From NCBI GenBank assembly GCA_012295275.1, contig CM022666.1, positions 6,562,839 through 6,626,838 of the forward strand: 64,000 nt of DNA, read 5' to 3'. The notes below the pieces were generated by a model that ran no database searches, was not told where the DNA came from, and saw only the letters and a program-made list of their open reading frames with translations. Positions 21,972 through 35,962 of this stretch are shown here, one piece after another (positions within the stretch are counted from its first letter, which is position 1; each line of letters opens with the position of its first letter). This DNA comes from Chrysomallon squamiferum. Its lineage: Eukaryota > Mollusca > Gastropoda > Neomphalida > Peltospiridae. The position numbers were made by a program, and so were the translations under genes.

Positions 21972-23043
21972 TATATATATAGTTATATACTGCACTTAAT
22001 GAAAATATTATACGAGAAGGAAGATTCTGCTACGTTACCTTACTATGACGTAGATTTTCGTTTCCCACGTCATATATTAATGACGTTGGTCTTCTGTGTT
22101 CTAGCTAGCATTTCACAGAAACATTACGTCACAAACAAATTACACAACGAAATATTAAATATATGATTTATATATACAAATACTAAACAGCTACGGTATT
22201 ATTCCACATAGTACAGTAAAATACAACAGTATAATAAACAGTCCTGCTACTGACAAACGTTGAACACTTTTTCTAAAGAAAATATTTATTTTTTGCAGTT
22301 CTGATGTCACGGACAAAATATGTTGGTGAGAATCTGTTAACTTCATGTTTTCTTCGCTTTTTTATTTCATGCTGAATAAAACTAATTGTAGAATGGCCTT
22401 CGTACGACTGAAATAATTCATTGGTAAAACTTCCTTTATACTGAGATTACGTCATACAGGTCACGAGGTTGCTTTTTCCTTAAAGAAAAATATGTCACAT
22501 GATTTTTATTGGAGCACGTTTTTTCACTATTTGTCAATCTGTGGGAACATCGTTTGACATTTAAAATATTAGTTACAGCCATAATTTACATCATTTCCAC
22601 TCTGAAATATCCGAGATGCATTTCATAAAATAAGTAAAACAAAAAAATCACAAAAGTATCTGAACACGGAAAACCTGTACAGATCTTGTGGCAAATACGT
22701 ATCTGCACATGAAAAATCTGTACAGGCCTGGTGGCAAATACATTTAAGATAATGTCCGTGATGCACTAAAGATGTCATATGAGAAATATCTGAACAGTAA
22801 AATAGCCACAGTATATAACATTGTGCAGATTATCCCTAACACATAAGTAGAGCTCAAAACATGAGACATTCGTAATATCAACATTGTAGGATAATTGCAA
22901 ATCATTACGAGACAGTATGTGAGACAAAATGTGTGTCTTCCATAAAAGGATTCAGATTCGTAAGATCCGCTAACTTCTAAATCGTACCATAACTGAAACG
23001 CCGTTTATACCTGAAATTGTTTTCTTAACATAACCCTGATTTG
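18700..23043. other. Intergenic repeat-rich DNA
   Basis: No exon was found. Contents: poly(T) 19029-19063; (GGT/AGT)n 19275-19322; (TCG/CGT)n 19497-19530; (TA)n 20013-20050 and 21932-21967; two tandem copies of a ~62-bp unit 20473-20596; (GT)n 20702-20748; ATT arrays 20795-20872; AAT array 21666-21729. The last ~1 kb before 23,043 is the probable FAM124 3' UTR and flank; minus-strand AATAAA hexamers lie at 22510-22505, 22366-22361 and 22290-22285. Confidence 0.6.
20473..20596. repeat. Two tandem copies of a 62-bp unit
   Basis: The unit TATGGAATAAAAATGCTTAA...ATTTAATGCAGAAG occurs twice head to tail with essentially no differences, followed by the first ~14 bases of a third. A recent duplication is likely. 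Confidence 0.9.
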
Positions 23044-23999
23044 TCAGACGAAGAAACTTTGCTGTTGGACTTTATTCTTAATCGGCTTTGGAGGAACTGG
23101 CGGAGGTATTTTCAGAATGGTCGAAGAAACCACTGGAGACATTTTGTCAAAGTTTGATGTCGTCTGATTGCCGACGACTTCAAGCAACACTGAATTTCCA
23201 TCGTGGTCCGTCGTCTGCCATCTGTTGTCAGATATGGGTTTACAGATGTTTGGAAACAGTGGAACAAGATGGCCGACGTCTGAGACCTTAAACTGCAGCG
23301 TAACAGAGTCGAGGAGTTTCGGTTTGTTCCCGTTGGGAAGTCTTTTTAAAGCAAATTGAACGTCATAGTGGATTTGTGAATGCACAACGAACATGCAGAA
23401 ATCTGGTCTCTTCAGATCCGCGTCGATACCCAGAATTAACTTATAGAATTCCAAAGTGTCGTCCCAGTTCTCCGCACTGGCGTATACCACAATTCTTATA
23501 TGTTCCTTCCCATAATGCACTTGTCTAACCGCCCACAGCGGAAGATCCTCCGACGTGTAATAAAACTCCTGAGAATTGTACGGGTACGGATTGAGTGTGC
23601 CGTTTTTCAAATGTTCCGAATGGTGAAACTTCCACGGACATTTCTCGAAATGATGCCTGGCCGCCTGGATTCGCTCGCAGCCGAGCATCCCTTCTTCGTG
23701 GAGGAAAACAATCACAGCAATGCTGGGAATAACGTCCGGGTTGGTGATTCCACTTCGGTCGCGCTCGCATCCCGACTCTCTCTCGATGATCTTGAAGAGA
23801 TGCATGTCGGGATCGATCCAGTTGATGACGGGTTGGAACATGTCGTACAGCGGCAGGATCTCGTGGGTGTCTGCGAAGAACTGGATGGAGATTCTGTTGG
23901 GGTCGTTCTGCGACAAGGAGTCGGTGTCTGATCCTGACAGGCTGGCGTTCTCGCTCTCCGTCTCAGATCTCGTGGAACTCATGGAGGAGATGCTGCTGC
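23044..23999 (-). CDS. FAM124: FAM124 family protein, main conserved exon
   Basis: The open frame runs from an ACAG acceptor at 24001-24000 to TGA at 23046-23044. From the first ATG (23982) it encodes 312 aa. After an acidic Ser-rich N-terminus (1-28), conserved FAM124-domain blocks appear: RISIQFFADTHE (30-41), INWIDPDMHLF (53-63), DLPLWAVRQVHYGKEHIR (146-163), RPDFCMFVVHSQ (192-203), LPNGNKP (215-221), LVPLFPNICKPISDNRWQT (239-257) and DGNSVLLEV (261-269). A proline-rich PPPVPPKP (293-300) near the C-terminus could bind SH3 domains. Vertebrates have FAM124A and FAM124B; which one this matches cannot be told. The family's biochemical role is not established. The acceptor before codon 1 is in phase 1, and the frame stays open across it, so either the ATG at 23982 is the start with untranslated upstream exons or coding continues upstream (see 39,376-39,422). 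GC content is clearly higher than in the surroundings. Confidence 0.93.
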
Positions 24000-24559
24000 C
24001 TGTAAATGAAAAACAAAATACGTGAATAAATAATGAAACTATTTTTTTTTTTTTTTTTAAAGAGAATTTTCCTAATCAAGCAAGTATGCTTGCGCTGATT
24101 TCAGTTAGAAAAGGACTTTCTTCTTATTCTTCTTTTTTTTTAAAATTCTAATTTTATCATGAAAATTAAAGTAGCAAGAGGATTATTTATCCGACAAGGT
24201 TTGGAAAGGAGATGATCAGGATTTCTGAATTCTCTGGCATTCCGAACCGAAGTTTTTAATGCACACTTAAAATATAAAACAAATAGTAAAGAAAAAACTG
24301 TAATTAACATATACAAACTAATACACTTGTAAAACAGTTCTGTGGAAGCCTTGGTAAACAGTCTGGTACCTGAACAGTCATGAACATATATAATATTTCA
24401 TTTGCTTGTTAATTCATAGTCAGCTAACAGAATATGAAAGATATGAATATGAAACAATATCAAAGATGTGTAGATTATGAGTTATTTTATATATTTATTA
24501 TTGTCTTTTTATACAGTTTATACACTGATATAAATAATAAAGAGATTAAAATATCCTAA

Positions 24560-24690
24560 TCAGTTTACTCTGAAGATAATAATAACTAATAAATAATAAT
24601 AATAATAATAATAAATAATAATAATAATAATAATAAATAAATAATAATAATAATAAAATAAATAAAATAAACAAATAAATAAATGAAAAT
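24560..24690. repeat. AAT/AAAT array
   Basis: Imperfect AATAAT/AAATAAAT simple repeat. The Leu/Tyr-rich minus-strand frame across it is an artefact. Confidence 0.85.
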
Positions 24691-25434
24691 AAAAATAACA
24701 GTAAACTAAAGAAATGGTGTTTATTTATGTATTCAAAACATTTTAGCATTTTAAGGGAAAATTATTTCAAAATGACTAATAGATTCCATTCAATCAACAA
24801 ACAAAAAATATAAAAGAAAAAATTATACAAGCTTTCATCTTCTAATCACAGATGTAAAACATATGTGACAAATTAAACCAAATATCTGTCTGTATTCTCT
24901 CCACTTAAAACAATTAAACAATCTACACTGTATTTAGACACGTAGTTTCAGAAAACAATATCTTACTTTTTCTTGCGGTAAGTCTGAGGAACTATTTTCA
25001 ATTTAGAAACATGACTGTCTTTGTTAATTTTTGTTAACCGGGCATTGTAAATGTGTTTATTAAAGATTACGAGGAAGGCCAAATAAAAATGTACAGAGTA
25101 ATGAAGAAACAAAGAGTCCATTTACAACCACTTTGCGAAAAATAACTGTAAGATAATGGAGTCGCCTTTATAGGTGGGCCATTCATGTATTTCTGAAAGC
25201 AGTTTGTAATGTTTAATTTTGAGGCAGTTAAAACGAAATTAAAGAAATGAAATGTTTTGCAGATGTTGTTTATACGTTTTTGTGAGATCGAGTTATTATC
25301 AATTGAAGGAAATAAACGTGGTTGTGTGTGTGTGTATTAGTTATCAAAACTGATTTCCCTTTAAACTGAATCTTTGTTGAATGTACTCGAATTTTCTTGA
25401 CTTACTTAAGAAGGTCTTCTACAACACTAGAGGT

Positions 25435-25437
<3 letters not shown>

Positions 25438-25466
<29 letters not shown>

Positions 25467-25533
25467 CGAAAATATCTTTCACTGAATTCTTCTGTATAAA
25501 ATTCGTTAAAACAACAAAAGTACAACCTTTAAT

Positions 25534-25600
<67 letters not shown>
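25438..25600. repeat. Opposed GA and CT microsatellites
   Basis: (GA)n at 25439-25465 and (CT)n at 25535-25600, about 70 bases apart. They are complementary, so the stretch could fold into a long hairpin. Confidence 0.9.
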
Positions 25601-25604
<4 letters not shown>

Positions 25605-26639
25605 ATGCACGCATTAAGTATATATATATATAGGTATTCTGAGAGCTTCAGAAGATTCAATAAAATATTCTAATGACGTGACGTTCAACCTAGTGGGTCC
25701 TGGCTAACTAATGGTGGAATCATGTTACAGTAAACATGCTTCAGTTGTTATACTCGAATCATTTAAACGAGGTGCGTGACTGAGTGTATGCTAGAGTGTC
25801 CAGCGCTGACCACAAGCTTGTCGATCTTCAAATAAAACCTGGCGGGCAGTGGAACGGTCAACATGGTCACAATAAGATTCACCAAAAGTGAAAACAAAAA
25901 TCCATAGTGTGATTAAAGTTTGTTCAATATCGGTCCTTTGGTGGAAGAACAATTTCGTGTCTTTTTTGTTCAAATAAAAAGTAAATAAATATATATTTTT
26001 TTGCAGACAAAGAGAGAAAGGGAGAAAAAAGAAAAACTAATATGATGAGGAAGAAAGAAAAAAATGAAGATGAAGATAAATAAATAAAAATAATGAAAAA
26101 ACAAGAAACACAAAATAAATAAAAGAAGAATAAATTTTATTTCTGTTCTCTATAACATATTAATATGGACTGAAAAAAATCATATGTACGCGTGTACTCA
26201 CGCGTGCGGGTTTAGTATTTATGTGTGTGTGTGTGTGTATGTGTGTCTGTGTGTGCATGTGTGTGTGTTATAATTATGTTCAGGTAAATATGGTTTAACA
26301 ATCTACATCTACGCCTACATAATTTCTAATATCTATAAGACAACAATATCATTGGTACTTGACAGGATATTTTGTGAGCTCAAAACAATTTTCCTGTTTA
26401 AAACAAATTACGTTGAATGACATTTATCCTCATCATACGTTCTGAGCTACCAAGTGCAAGATTTTCTTATGCATGTTGATCAGCTTAGAAATAATACAGT
26501 AATATCTTACAGATTAACACTGGTAGGTAGTGGTTTCGAATCCCAGCGTGGGCTCAAGTCCTAATCGATAACTGATGGGTGATTTTTAAGAGTCGAAGAT
26601 GAAACACAAATAAATGTATTCGTGCGTAGACAAACGTGT

Positions 26640-26845
26640 GAATGTATCTACTTAGGAATGAATGTCCTCTGTCTTATGTACGTCTGAGTAGACTCTATAC
26701 GTAGACAATATTCAAAACGCATTGACTACGGAACAAAGTCCATTCACGACTGATGAACCCGTCAGATGCCGCTGACGAGACTCGAACGTGTGGCATCCAT
26801 TCGCGGATGACAATACCGCTCGGCTATCAAGACAACTGCATATGT
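26640..26845 (-). mobile_element. tRNA-derived SINE
   Basis: On the minus strand, TAGCCGAGCGGT (near 26826-26815) matches a pol III A-box (TRGYNNARNGG). CGTTCGAGTCTC (26788-26777) matches a B-box closely, with tRNA-like spacing. A tRNA-unrelated body with GGCATCTGACGGGTTC follows. The acceptor-stem halves do not form a proper tRNA, so this is a SINE head and not a tRNA gene. The 3' boundary is uncertain. Confidence 0.6.
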
Positions 26846-27099
26846 ATATGTATATTTGTATAAGGATATGCCAGTGTCCATGTTTTTGTATGTGCATGTG
26901 TTTGTGTTTGTGTTTGTTTCTGTATATGTATATGTATATGCCTGTATTAGTATATACTTATTTATATATAAATCTTAACAGGTATTAACTATGAACATAA
27001 AACTAGCGGACTTGGCAGTGTTTGTAATAAAGAAACAATGCAGTATTATGCAGGACACTGACACAGAATATTGTTTGCCAGAGAGGATTGCACTTGTAA

Positions 27100-27339
27100 T
27101 ACTCTTAACAGGATCAGATACAAAGCCGTATTACACCCACCTCTGTATTGTATCACCAAGGTCAGGCTAGAATCAGTTACGTTATTTTAGGACAAAACTA
27201 GACAGTCCAAAACAAAATATTTTGTCTACACATTTAGAAATAATCCCGATATTTAGAGAAATAGAAATGTTTTTTTATTATTATTTTTGTCTTGATCATC
27301 TTTTTCTTTTCTTTCTTTTTTTTCTAGTGGGTGGACAGT

Positions 27340-27394
<55 letters not shown>

Positions 27395-27520
27395 GAAACG
27401 ACAGAAAAAAAGATAGACATTTACGCAGACAAACGAAGAGGTAGATCGACGAACAAATTAAATGAAAAAAAAAAAAAAAAATCGGAGACAGAGAGAAAGA
27501 GAGAGACAGAGAGACTCCGT
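27100..27520 (+). repeat. Dispersed ~0.4 kb duplication, copy 1
   Basis: Closely matches 35,030-35,420 in the same orientation. Shared words: AAAGCCGTATTACACCCACC, AGGCTAGAATCAGTTA, ACAGTCCAAAA, AATAATCCCGAT, an AAT-type array, ACGACAGAAA, GGTAGATCGA, and a GA-rich end. The internal arrays differ in sequence (AAT here, ATT there). Confidence 0.8.
27334..27391. repeat. (AAT)n array
   Basis: Pure AAT repeat inside copy 1 of the ~0.4 kb duplication. Confidence 0.9.
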
Positions 27521-27868
27521 TTTCATTTATTTGTTTTCTTAATTTTATTAAACTGTGTAATCGTTTCGGTTTGGTTATTACAAGACAATTTTGTTAATGT
27601 TTCAATTAAATAAAGGTATCAGATTTACTTGCATTTTCATTATCGGTTACCGTTCAGTTCGTTCAAAACTGCAATTAAATACAGAGACTCGAACTTGCTG
27701 CCATTGTTTCCCGCAGTTAAATAATCCCCATGCACATACAGACCTGCTGGAATTGGATAGATAGTGCAGCAATCAAATGCATCTAATTTCCGTTTGCTTT
27801 TAAAACATTAATCAATGAATATGTTTTAAGGAAATTCTAATCTTTTTTTTTTTTACCTTTTTTTATTA

Positions 27869-27904
<36 letters not shown>

Positions 27905-28011
27905 TTATCGGTTACCAAATGATTTTGTGAGAAGTGTATTAAAGTGGAAACCTGATTCTAATGGCTGTTAAAAAGCTTTTGTTTGCTATGTCTGTCTGTC
28001 TATGTGTCTGT

Positions 28012-28149
28012 TTATTTTCCTATCTGTCTATCTATCTATCTATATGTCTGTCTGTCTGTCTATCTGGCTATCGATCTACCTATCTATCTACCTATCCATC
28101 TACATGTCTGAATGTATGTATTTCTATCTCTGTTATCCATCCTCGCGTC

Positions 28150-28192
<43 letters not shown>
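28012..28192. repeat. TCTG/ATCT tetranucleotide tract and GA microsatellite
   Basis: TCTA/TCTG tetramers (28018-28110) followed by (GA)n at 28156-28191. The Leu/Ser/Tyr-rich open frame over this is an artefact. Confidence 0.9.
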
Positions 28193-28196
<4 letters not shown>

Positions 28197-28679
28197 AAGG
28201 GTTTCAAGTAATTATATAAGAAAACACAAAAGAACTATTCGAATGCTTTTCTTCATTGTTTTCAAAAGAGGGGGCGGTTCCATCCTGTATTTACCCCCAC
28301 ATTGATTTCTGATCCTGATAAACCTCTAACACGACAAAGTCCTGAGACCTTTCAACAACATCTCTTGGTCTAATATCGAAGGCGTTTTGTCATCTCATAA
28401 GTATTGCTTGATTTCAGCAGTCATACTGCGAATGACAATTATCCGAATGAAAGCTTCTAAACTGTTGAGAATCAATTATATCACACAAAGATGGTTAATA
28501 TGCAGACAATGTGGTGCAGTTATCAAGGCCAAACTTGGTAGTTTTGATGTTTATGTACATTATGTAGGCAAACCTGTGTATGAGAGCTATTCAAGCAAAC
28601 AAGCAAAAGTGACTACCATATAATAAAATGTAGGTGAATTTTTGGTTAGTGTAGTGTGGCCCTGGAAGCAGGTTTTATC

Positions 28680-28890
28680 ACACACAGACACACGCACATA
28701 CATATATATACACATATATATATAGAAACAATCATACATACGACCTAACATACAATCCTACATACATACATACATACATACGTACGTACATATATATACG
28801 TACATACAAACACACACACATATACATACATACTACATACATACATACATGCATACATACATACATATATACATATGTACGTATATAAGA
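28680..28890. repeat. CATA/TACA low-complexity tract
   Basis: Imperfect ACATACATAC tetramers with CGTACGTA and TATATA words. Non-coding. Confidence 0.85.
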
Positions 28891-29899
28891 ATATTTGTCA
28901 GAACACTTTTTCTTCTATATCTGTTTTCTTTTTTCTTGATGACAAAACGATCAAAAGACAATATTTCCTTAGAAAATGAATTCTTATATAATAGAGGAAC
29001 ATTATAAAGAAAGATCTTGAACATTGATGCATCAGTTTGTGTATCTTTCTTAAAGCACGTCATACAAATCATAAGCTCCACCCATTCTTAACACCTCATT
29101 TATATAAAGAGATATTATGTTTATTAAATATCCAACCACAAATACGTGGCCTGTTTACTTGGAGAATTGTCCGAAAATATTTTATGAATACTTAATGTCC
29201 AAGAATTTAATATGACCTAATGAAAGAGAATTCAGAACGACACTATTTTTTTTTTTTTTCTAAATTAAAAATAAATAAATAAAAATTACTAAATATTTGT
29301 CTTTCTTTGCTTTCATTTGGTTTTCTTTTATGTTTCTTCTTATTTTATTGTATTTTTTTTTTTTTTTACAAAACAGCTCCAATGTAGGTGTCTAAAATTA
29401 TCAAGGAAAGTAACCGACTCTTTTGTTGTTGAAGTTTAAAAAAATGCATTATCAGCAAAGTATATTGAAAATTTCCATTAAAAAAAAAAAAAAAAAATCG
29501 ATTTAAAAAGAAAAGGAAATGTAAATAGTATATTCATCGGAAATAAATTCATTCAAATCTAGGTTACTCACCTTTTTGCATTTTTGTGTCAACCATCCAA
29601 ACAACAGTAACCCATTATGAAGAAAAGAAAGAAGGAAAATTTCGACCGACAATTATAATAATATATACTGACGATGTATGACGTACTGTGCATGCTACAG
29701 ATATGAAACACCTTACTAACAATGTGTACGGTCAGTAACAAAACTCTGCAAATATACTGTAACATGTTCTTACAGGTTTTTATAGGTATATGTTTTGTTG
29801 ACATTGTTGATTACACTTCATCGCCTCAGACCTGACTGTGACAAAGGACAAATTTCTAACGCCGATATAACTTACGAAAACAGCGTGCTCACGTTAATT

Positions 29900-30200
29900 A
29901 TATACCTTGTTAATCAAAGGTATACATGTGAAAGTAAGGAGGTGGTTTGGACAGGTGTTTTGAATGTTTGTTGTTGTTGTTGTTGTTGTTGTTGATTGTG
30001 GCGTTGTTGCAGTGGTTTTGTTAGTTGCTCCTTTTCTTTATAATAATAACAGTAATAGTGGTAGTAATAGAAGTAGTAGACGTTATGGTAGTTGCAGTAA
30101 TAATGTAGTAGTACTAGTTGTAGTAGTTGTTGTAGTAGTAGTAGTAGTATCAGTGATAATGTTAGTTCTCTTGGCAAAAATACTGTAATAGTAACGGATG
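29900..30200. repeat. TGT and AGT trinucleotide tracts
   Basis: (TTG)n at 29967-29995 and (AGT/TAG)n at 30040-30150. Homopolymer-like frames on both strands (Gln, Leu, Val) come from these. Confidence 0.85.
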
Positions 30201-30349
30201 TAGTAATGGAAAGTTCATTTTTTGCTTTTATATCTTTTAAAAAGAATACAAATTTTAAGAAGAATAAATTAGAAAAGATATGTTTTTATTTTAATATATT
30301 TGAAAAGTTTTGATATTCGAAATGGCAGTCTAATACCTTCCCGTTTTTT

Positions 30350-30925
30350 TTAATTTCAACGCATAGTAAATTTGACGTAAAATTGCAACGCAAATACTGA
30401 GGTCTCGACTTTTTCCGAAGTATTCGTTATACATTAGACGAACAGGTCCGAAATGTATCGAATACTCAGTTCCTCGCATACAACAGATTATTTATGTAAT
30501 TGACGAAAGGTTGCGAAATGTATCGATTACTCTTGACGGATTACGACTTCAGCCGTAGAAGGGATTGACGCAATAAAAAGTATCCCAAGTGTAAATTGAG
30601 ACATCTAAATATCTTTTTCAAACAGTCTCCTCCTTATTCTAGGAAATGCAAGACACTTCTCTCAGGCAAATGCCGGACGAGGCAAGCAGAGACCAGGAAA
30701 ATACTGCATTGAACTTGTTTTTATTGAGATCGCTAGGGTCTTAGTACTTGGGTGCAAACACGACTTCTCCAGAGGTGCAAAACTGCATCTAAACACAACG
30801 AAGGCCAGTATTAAGCTCTGAAAAACATCAAGTTAAACTGCAGATGACGTCATGTCATGGTGGACAGCAGGCAAAGGAAGCTGATTTTTTTTCTTTTTTC
30901 TGATGTTTAATACATTATTTTTATT

Positions 30926-30958
<33 letters not shown>

Positions 30959-32400
30959 TTTTTTTTTTTTTTTTTTTATAAGCCAGTCATTTGCATTGTA
31001 TAAGACGATAAATAAGTTGTCTTGATTACTGTAACTTGTAATCACATTACAAATCACTAAAACGAAACTGTAACATTTCGTGGACACATGTATATTTACA
31101 CATTTACATTCGAGAAAGATCGCTGGTTATCGGCTGCAGTCTAGTGTGTGACGTCAGATAACAATCTCAACACCCAGTTTAGTTTTCTGTGATCACCACA
31201 TCAAAAAAATATATTATTTTTCTTTCTGTTATTATTGATTTTTATCATTTACTCTACCCGAAAATAAACACGTTAATCACTGTTTTTTTTGAGTGAACTA
31301 AGTACTGCGATTATTTCCACCTGATTTTACGTATCAGACTACTACAGCGCCATCAAAGAAGTTTGATAAACTCTAACTGCAGTTAAGCAAACATGCTGGG
31401 ACAGCAAAGAAGGATGAGCTCAATTTAACAATGCTAATAGGTTGTGAATAATTTTATTACAAGCGAGTCGAATAGGGCTGGACTAGCTGTCGCCAAACGG
31501 ACAATATTGCTAATCAAAACAAAATACTGAATAGAAGTTCATCTGATAAGCATGCAGTTCAGATAATAAACATTGTTGTCACATAGTATCACGTTCGAAG
31601 ATCGATGCGTGACCGAAAGGATACAGGAAAAAAAAAAATTTCCTTGATTTTAAGATTAAAAAAACCCATTAATTTTTTACTACACCCCTTTAAAAACACG
31701 CACGCACACAGAGTATAATACATACATAAAACACTTTTTAAAAATAATAACGAAATTCCAAACAGTTGAAAATCAAAAAAGAACGAAAACGATTACTTGT
31801 AATAGGTGATAAATCTTTTCTGATAATAAAGTATAACAATAACATAAAAACCACGAAAATATCTTAACCATTCTACTTCTAATAGAGGTGGGGAAAAAAA
31901 AGAAAAAAAAAGAAAAAAAACAACAATAAACAACTTTTCCAGGAACTGAGTATTTCTTTTATGCCAGATGTTTAAAATATCGACCTTTTTGCACCAAGAT
32001 CGTTTCTGACAAGCCACGGTTTCAATCAACTCTGCTGTTTTCGATACACTTTCAAACCAATCAGCTTTTAATGTAAAGTGTATTAGCACTACGCTCGCAG
32101 CAAAGTCTTGCTATCAACAAACAACACTGCGGTACTCGTTAAAGAATGGAGGAAAACAAAAACTGTTTCCTTTAACGCAAACAACAGACGGTATGCATAA
32201 CAACGTGTCATCAGTCAGTTAATCGGCTTAACTTCCTTGATCTGTAGCAGTTTCAACAAATTAAAACAGTTTGTACAAACACTCTCTTTTCAACTCTGTG
32301 TGTCCGCGCAGGAAGGAAGTCAGTTTGTTGAGAACGAGACTACAAACAAAAAAACGACAATCGAGGTTTTTAAGAAAAAAGAAGTAAAACGTAAAGAAAT
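30350..32400. other. More complex intronic sequence
   Basis: Unlike the neighbouring microsatellites, 30,360-30,860 and 31,300-32,340 have mixed composition (for example CTGCAGATGACGTCATGTCA near 30,840 with a TGACGTCA). No open exon with valid splice phase is seen. These could hold regulatory DNA. ATT and poly(T) tracts at 30,920-30,977 interrupt it. Confidence 0.35.
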
Positions 32401-33121
32401 AAAGAAGTAAAACTTTAAAACACTACCTTCAAAATAGAATCCAAATAAAAATCTAATTTGTTTGTTTGTTTTTTTTTTCAGTCGAGAAATATTTTAATTA
32501 CTACATGATAATGATGATGTTGAATTATAATAATACTGATTTCTCTGTTTCTCTAGAACGTCCATGTCTCTTGGTTTCAATTCAGGGATCAAGCGCCACA
32601 AGTGTGAGGGTTCTTATTTCCCGTTCCACCCAGTGTTTCCCTCTGTATTATCAAAAATCATAATTTATTTTTTATTTTTTATCTAAGGGAAGTACAAATT
32701 AAAGTAGCTTTGTTGATTACTGATAAAAGTTTGTGTCTGTGCGTGTATGTGTGTGTGTGTCTGTCTGTCTGTCTCTCTCTGTCTCTCATTATTAAATTAT
32801 TATTATTATTTTATTGTTGTTGTTGTTGTTGTTTTCTCACGACGTAGTAATTTACGTTAAGAAATTATACTATGCTGATACAGAAATGCTAAAACCCTGT
32901 TTCTTGTTAATGTGAAATTTGTTCTGTCGTTACTGGCGCGTGATGAATTTGACCGGCATACTCCATGTTGTTTCGGAGAATTTCCAAAAGATTAAACAGC
33001 AAACAGCGAACACTGTTTATAAACGAAAATTCATTCTTTTTCACATCGCGTTGTAAGCAGGAATCTGTAATGTTGGAGATGAAGGTTGCTGGGAACCAGT
33101 AGAGGGAACGAGTATAGATAG

Positions 33122-33230
<109 letters not shown>

Positions 33231-34436
33231 TGATAATAACTTATCCATTCATCAATTATGTTTATGATTTTGTTTTAATTTGTGTGATTGCTTTTTGTTT
33301 TCTCTTTATGATCTAAAAACAAAATAAAAACTTGATGATGTAAAGAAGAACGATCATAGCGAATTACGCAGACTCGTTGATACAGCATTGGTCGTGAGGT
33401 TATGGTTAAACAAGGAAAACAAACTAAATCCCAACTAGATGAGAGAAAAAAACCCACAAAAAATGATAAAACACATGCAATGTTTTCTTACTCTCATGCA
33501 AAGAATATTTCACAAGTCAACACTAATGTCGTCATTTAATATTGTCAAGAGAAATAACTGACTCTTCTGTAGCTGAAGTTAAAAAAAAAAAAACAAGAGA
33601 AGCGTTATCAAGGTTCATCTCATCAAAATAAAAACGCTTTTAACCCAAATTTAATTGCTTCATTTGTACACAAGATCTGCTTGTGTGAGGCGTTCAGTTT
33701 CTATTTGTGCATATTACACACAAAAAACCCACGAAAAGTGAAAACGTTACTCAAGGAAAAACGATCTGGTTGATAATACTTTGTTAACAGCCCTCCAAAC
33801 AAGGACACGTTTGACACCTGTAAGGACGTTTAGCAGTACGGTTAATTGCTAATGGTCAATTAAATTAATGTGACTGCATACAATGAATGTTTCCTAAATA
33901 CACAAACGAAGTGTAGATATTCTACACGAAGTCTGAAATCACACTCGAACAGGAATGAGTGACTTTCATAGACTTGTTGATTACGAGGTTGCAGTCACAA
34001 TCGAAGAACAAACAGCGATAAAAGCTTGTTTAAATTGAAGTCATTTTTTTTAAATTTGGATCTGTTGAGAAACTGGAGGACAAGACGTGAACGACAACAC
34101 ATCGACCGAAGGTGTAAAATGCAATACAAATACTGTAATGACGTAATCACCTCTTTTAACATTAACACTGGCGTGATGAGGAAATACGACTTGGCTGTGT
34201 TAATATGAACGTAATATCAAAAGTGACTTTAATCGTCAATATTACGTCACGCATATATTAAATACGTGTTCAATGTCGCCACTGGGTGCATAGTTTGTAA
34301 TAAAGATATCTTAATACAGTGTTTTAAAATTATATTTATGTTGTATAATGTTGATCCTTAGTATTTGTACTAACTATACAGTTTCACAGTACTAATGAAA
34401 TAAATACCTTAATCTAAAGATATGTAAGAAATAAAT

Positions 34437-34545
34437 AAATAATAAATAAATAAATAAATAAATAAATAAAGATATATAAAAAAATTTAAAATTAAACAAT
34501 TAAAAATAAACTTTGTCTAATAAATAATAATAATAATAATAATAA
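34437..34545. repeat. AAAT and AAT arrays
   Basis: (AAAT)n at 34,432-34,470 and (AAT)n near 34,520-34,545. Confidence 0.85.
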
Positions 34546-35029
34546 AAGGTTTTCGGCAGAACTCGGTTGAAATGGGTAAGAATCCTAAAATATTTTCGAA
34601 TAAAATTCTCAAAATTCTCTTAAATCAGGATATGTTCTGAAGAAGAAGAAGAAAAGAAAAAAAATGAAACGAAAAAGAAAAAGAAAAGTTAAGTTTCTCT
34701 TAAATTATTATTTTCAAATTATTAATTTTTTCAGGGTCGTTTTAAATTTAATTAATTAACTTGTGTTACTAGTATAATAAATGAGATATAAACTTCCGAT
34801 GTTTTTACAAAGTTTAAATATTTATTAACACCATTAACATCTTTTAACAAACGGAGGTAGTTTTTTGGCATCAGCACAGACAATATTAATCTACGTTTAT
34901 TATTATTATTAATTTTATCATTATTAGTGTTGACGTAACAGGCAATGAAGGCAGCCAGAATTGACAAGATGATAATCAATAATAATAATAGTGATAATAT
35001 TAACAATAATAACAAAAACAACATTAACA

Positions 35030-35499
<470 letters not shown>

Positions 35500-35924
35500 C
35501 TATGTTTCAGAAATGCCGCTTGTCAAATCTTCAAACACATACTTTCTGTTCACCACAGCCTGTGCTCTCCATGTCTTTATTTAATAAGCACATTTCTACT
35601 AATAAATACAACAAGTGAACGATAAGCGTAGCAAAACTATTAATTGACTAACAACCTTGTGTGTGGAATCGCGATACAAAAACAAATTGCAAACTACGTC
35701 AACAACATGTAGGATTTTGCAACAACACGAGAACGTGAAATTTAAATTAAATATTTATGTAATTTACTGATCTACTGACAGTAAATACATACTGACAAGA
35801 AAAACAAAAGAACGTTGGAAATACAGTCAATAAAAAAAAAAAGAATGTTAGAGCAACAACAATTAATCGTGACATTTAAATTAAATATTTATATAATTAA
35901 TTAAAGTTTGGCCAAAAAAATAAT

Positions 35925-35962
35925 AAATAAAATAAAAATAAAAATAAATAATAATAATAATA

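Noticed and set aside
23500-23931. 143-codon plus-strand frame
   Set aside because: It lies antisense to the conserved FAM124 exon, whose minus-strand frame explains the openness.
26515-26560. GGTTTCGAATCCCAGC resembling a tRNA B-box on the plus strand
   Set aside because: No A-box or cloverleaf is found upstream, so neither a tRNA gene nor a SINE head is supported there.
26777-26845. Possible real tRNA gene on the minus strand
   Set aside because: A- and B-boxes are present but acceptor and anticodon stems do not pair, so a SINE is the better call.
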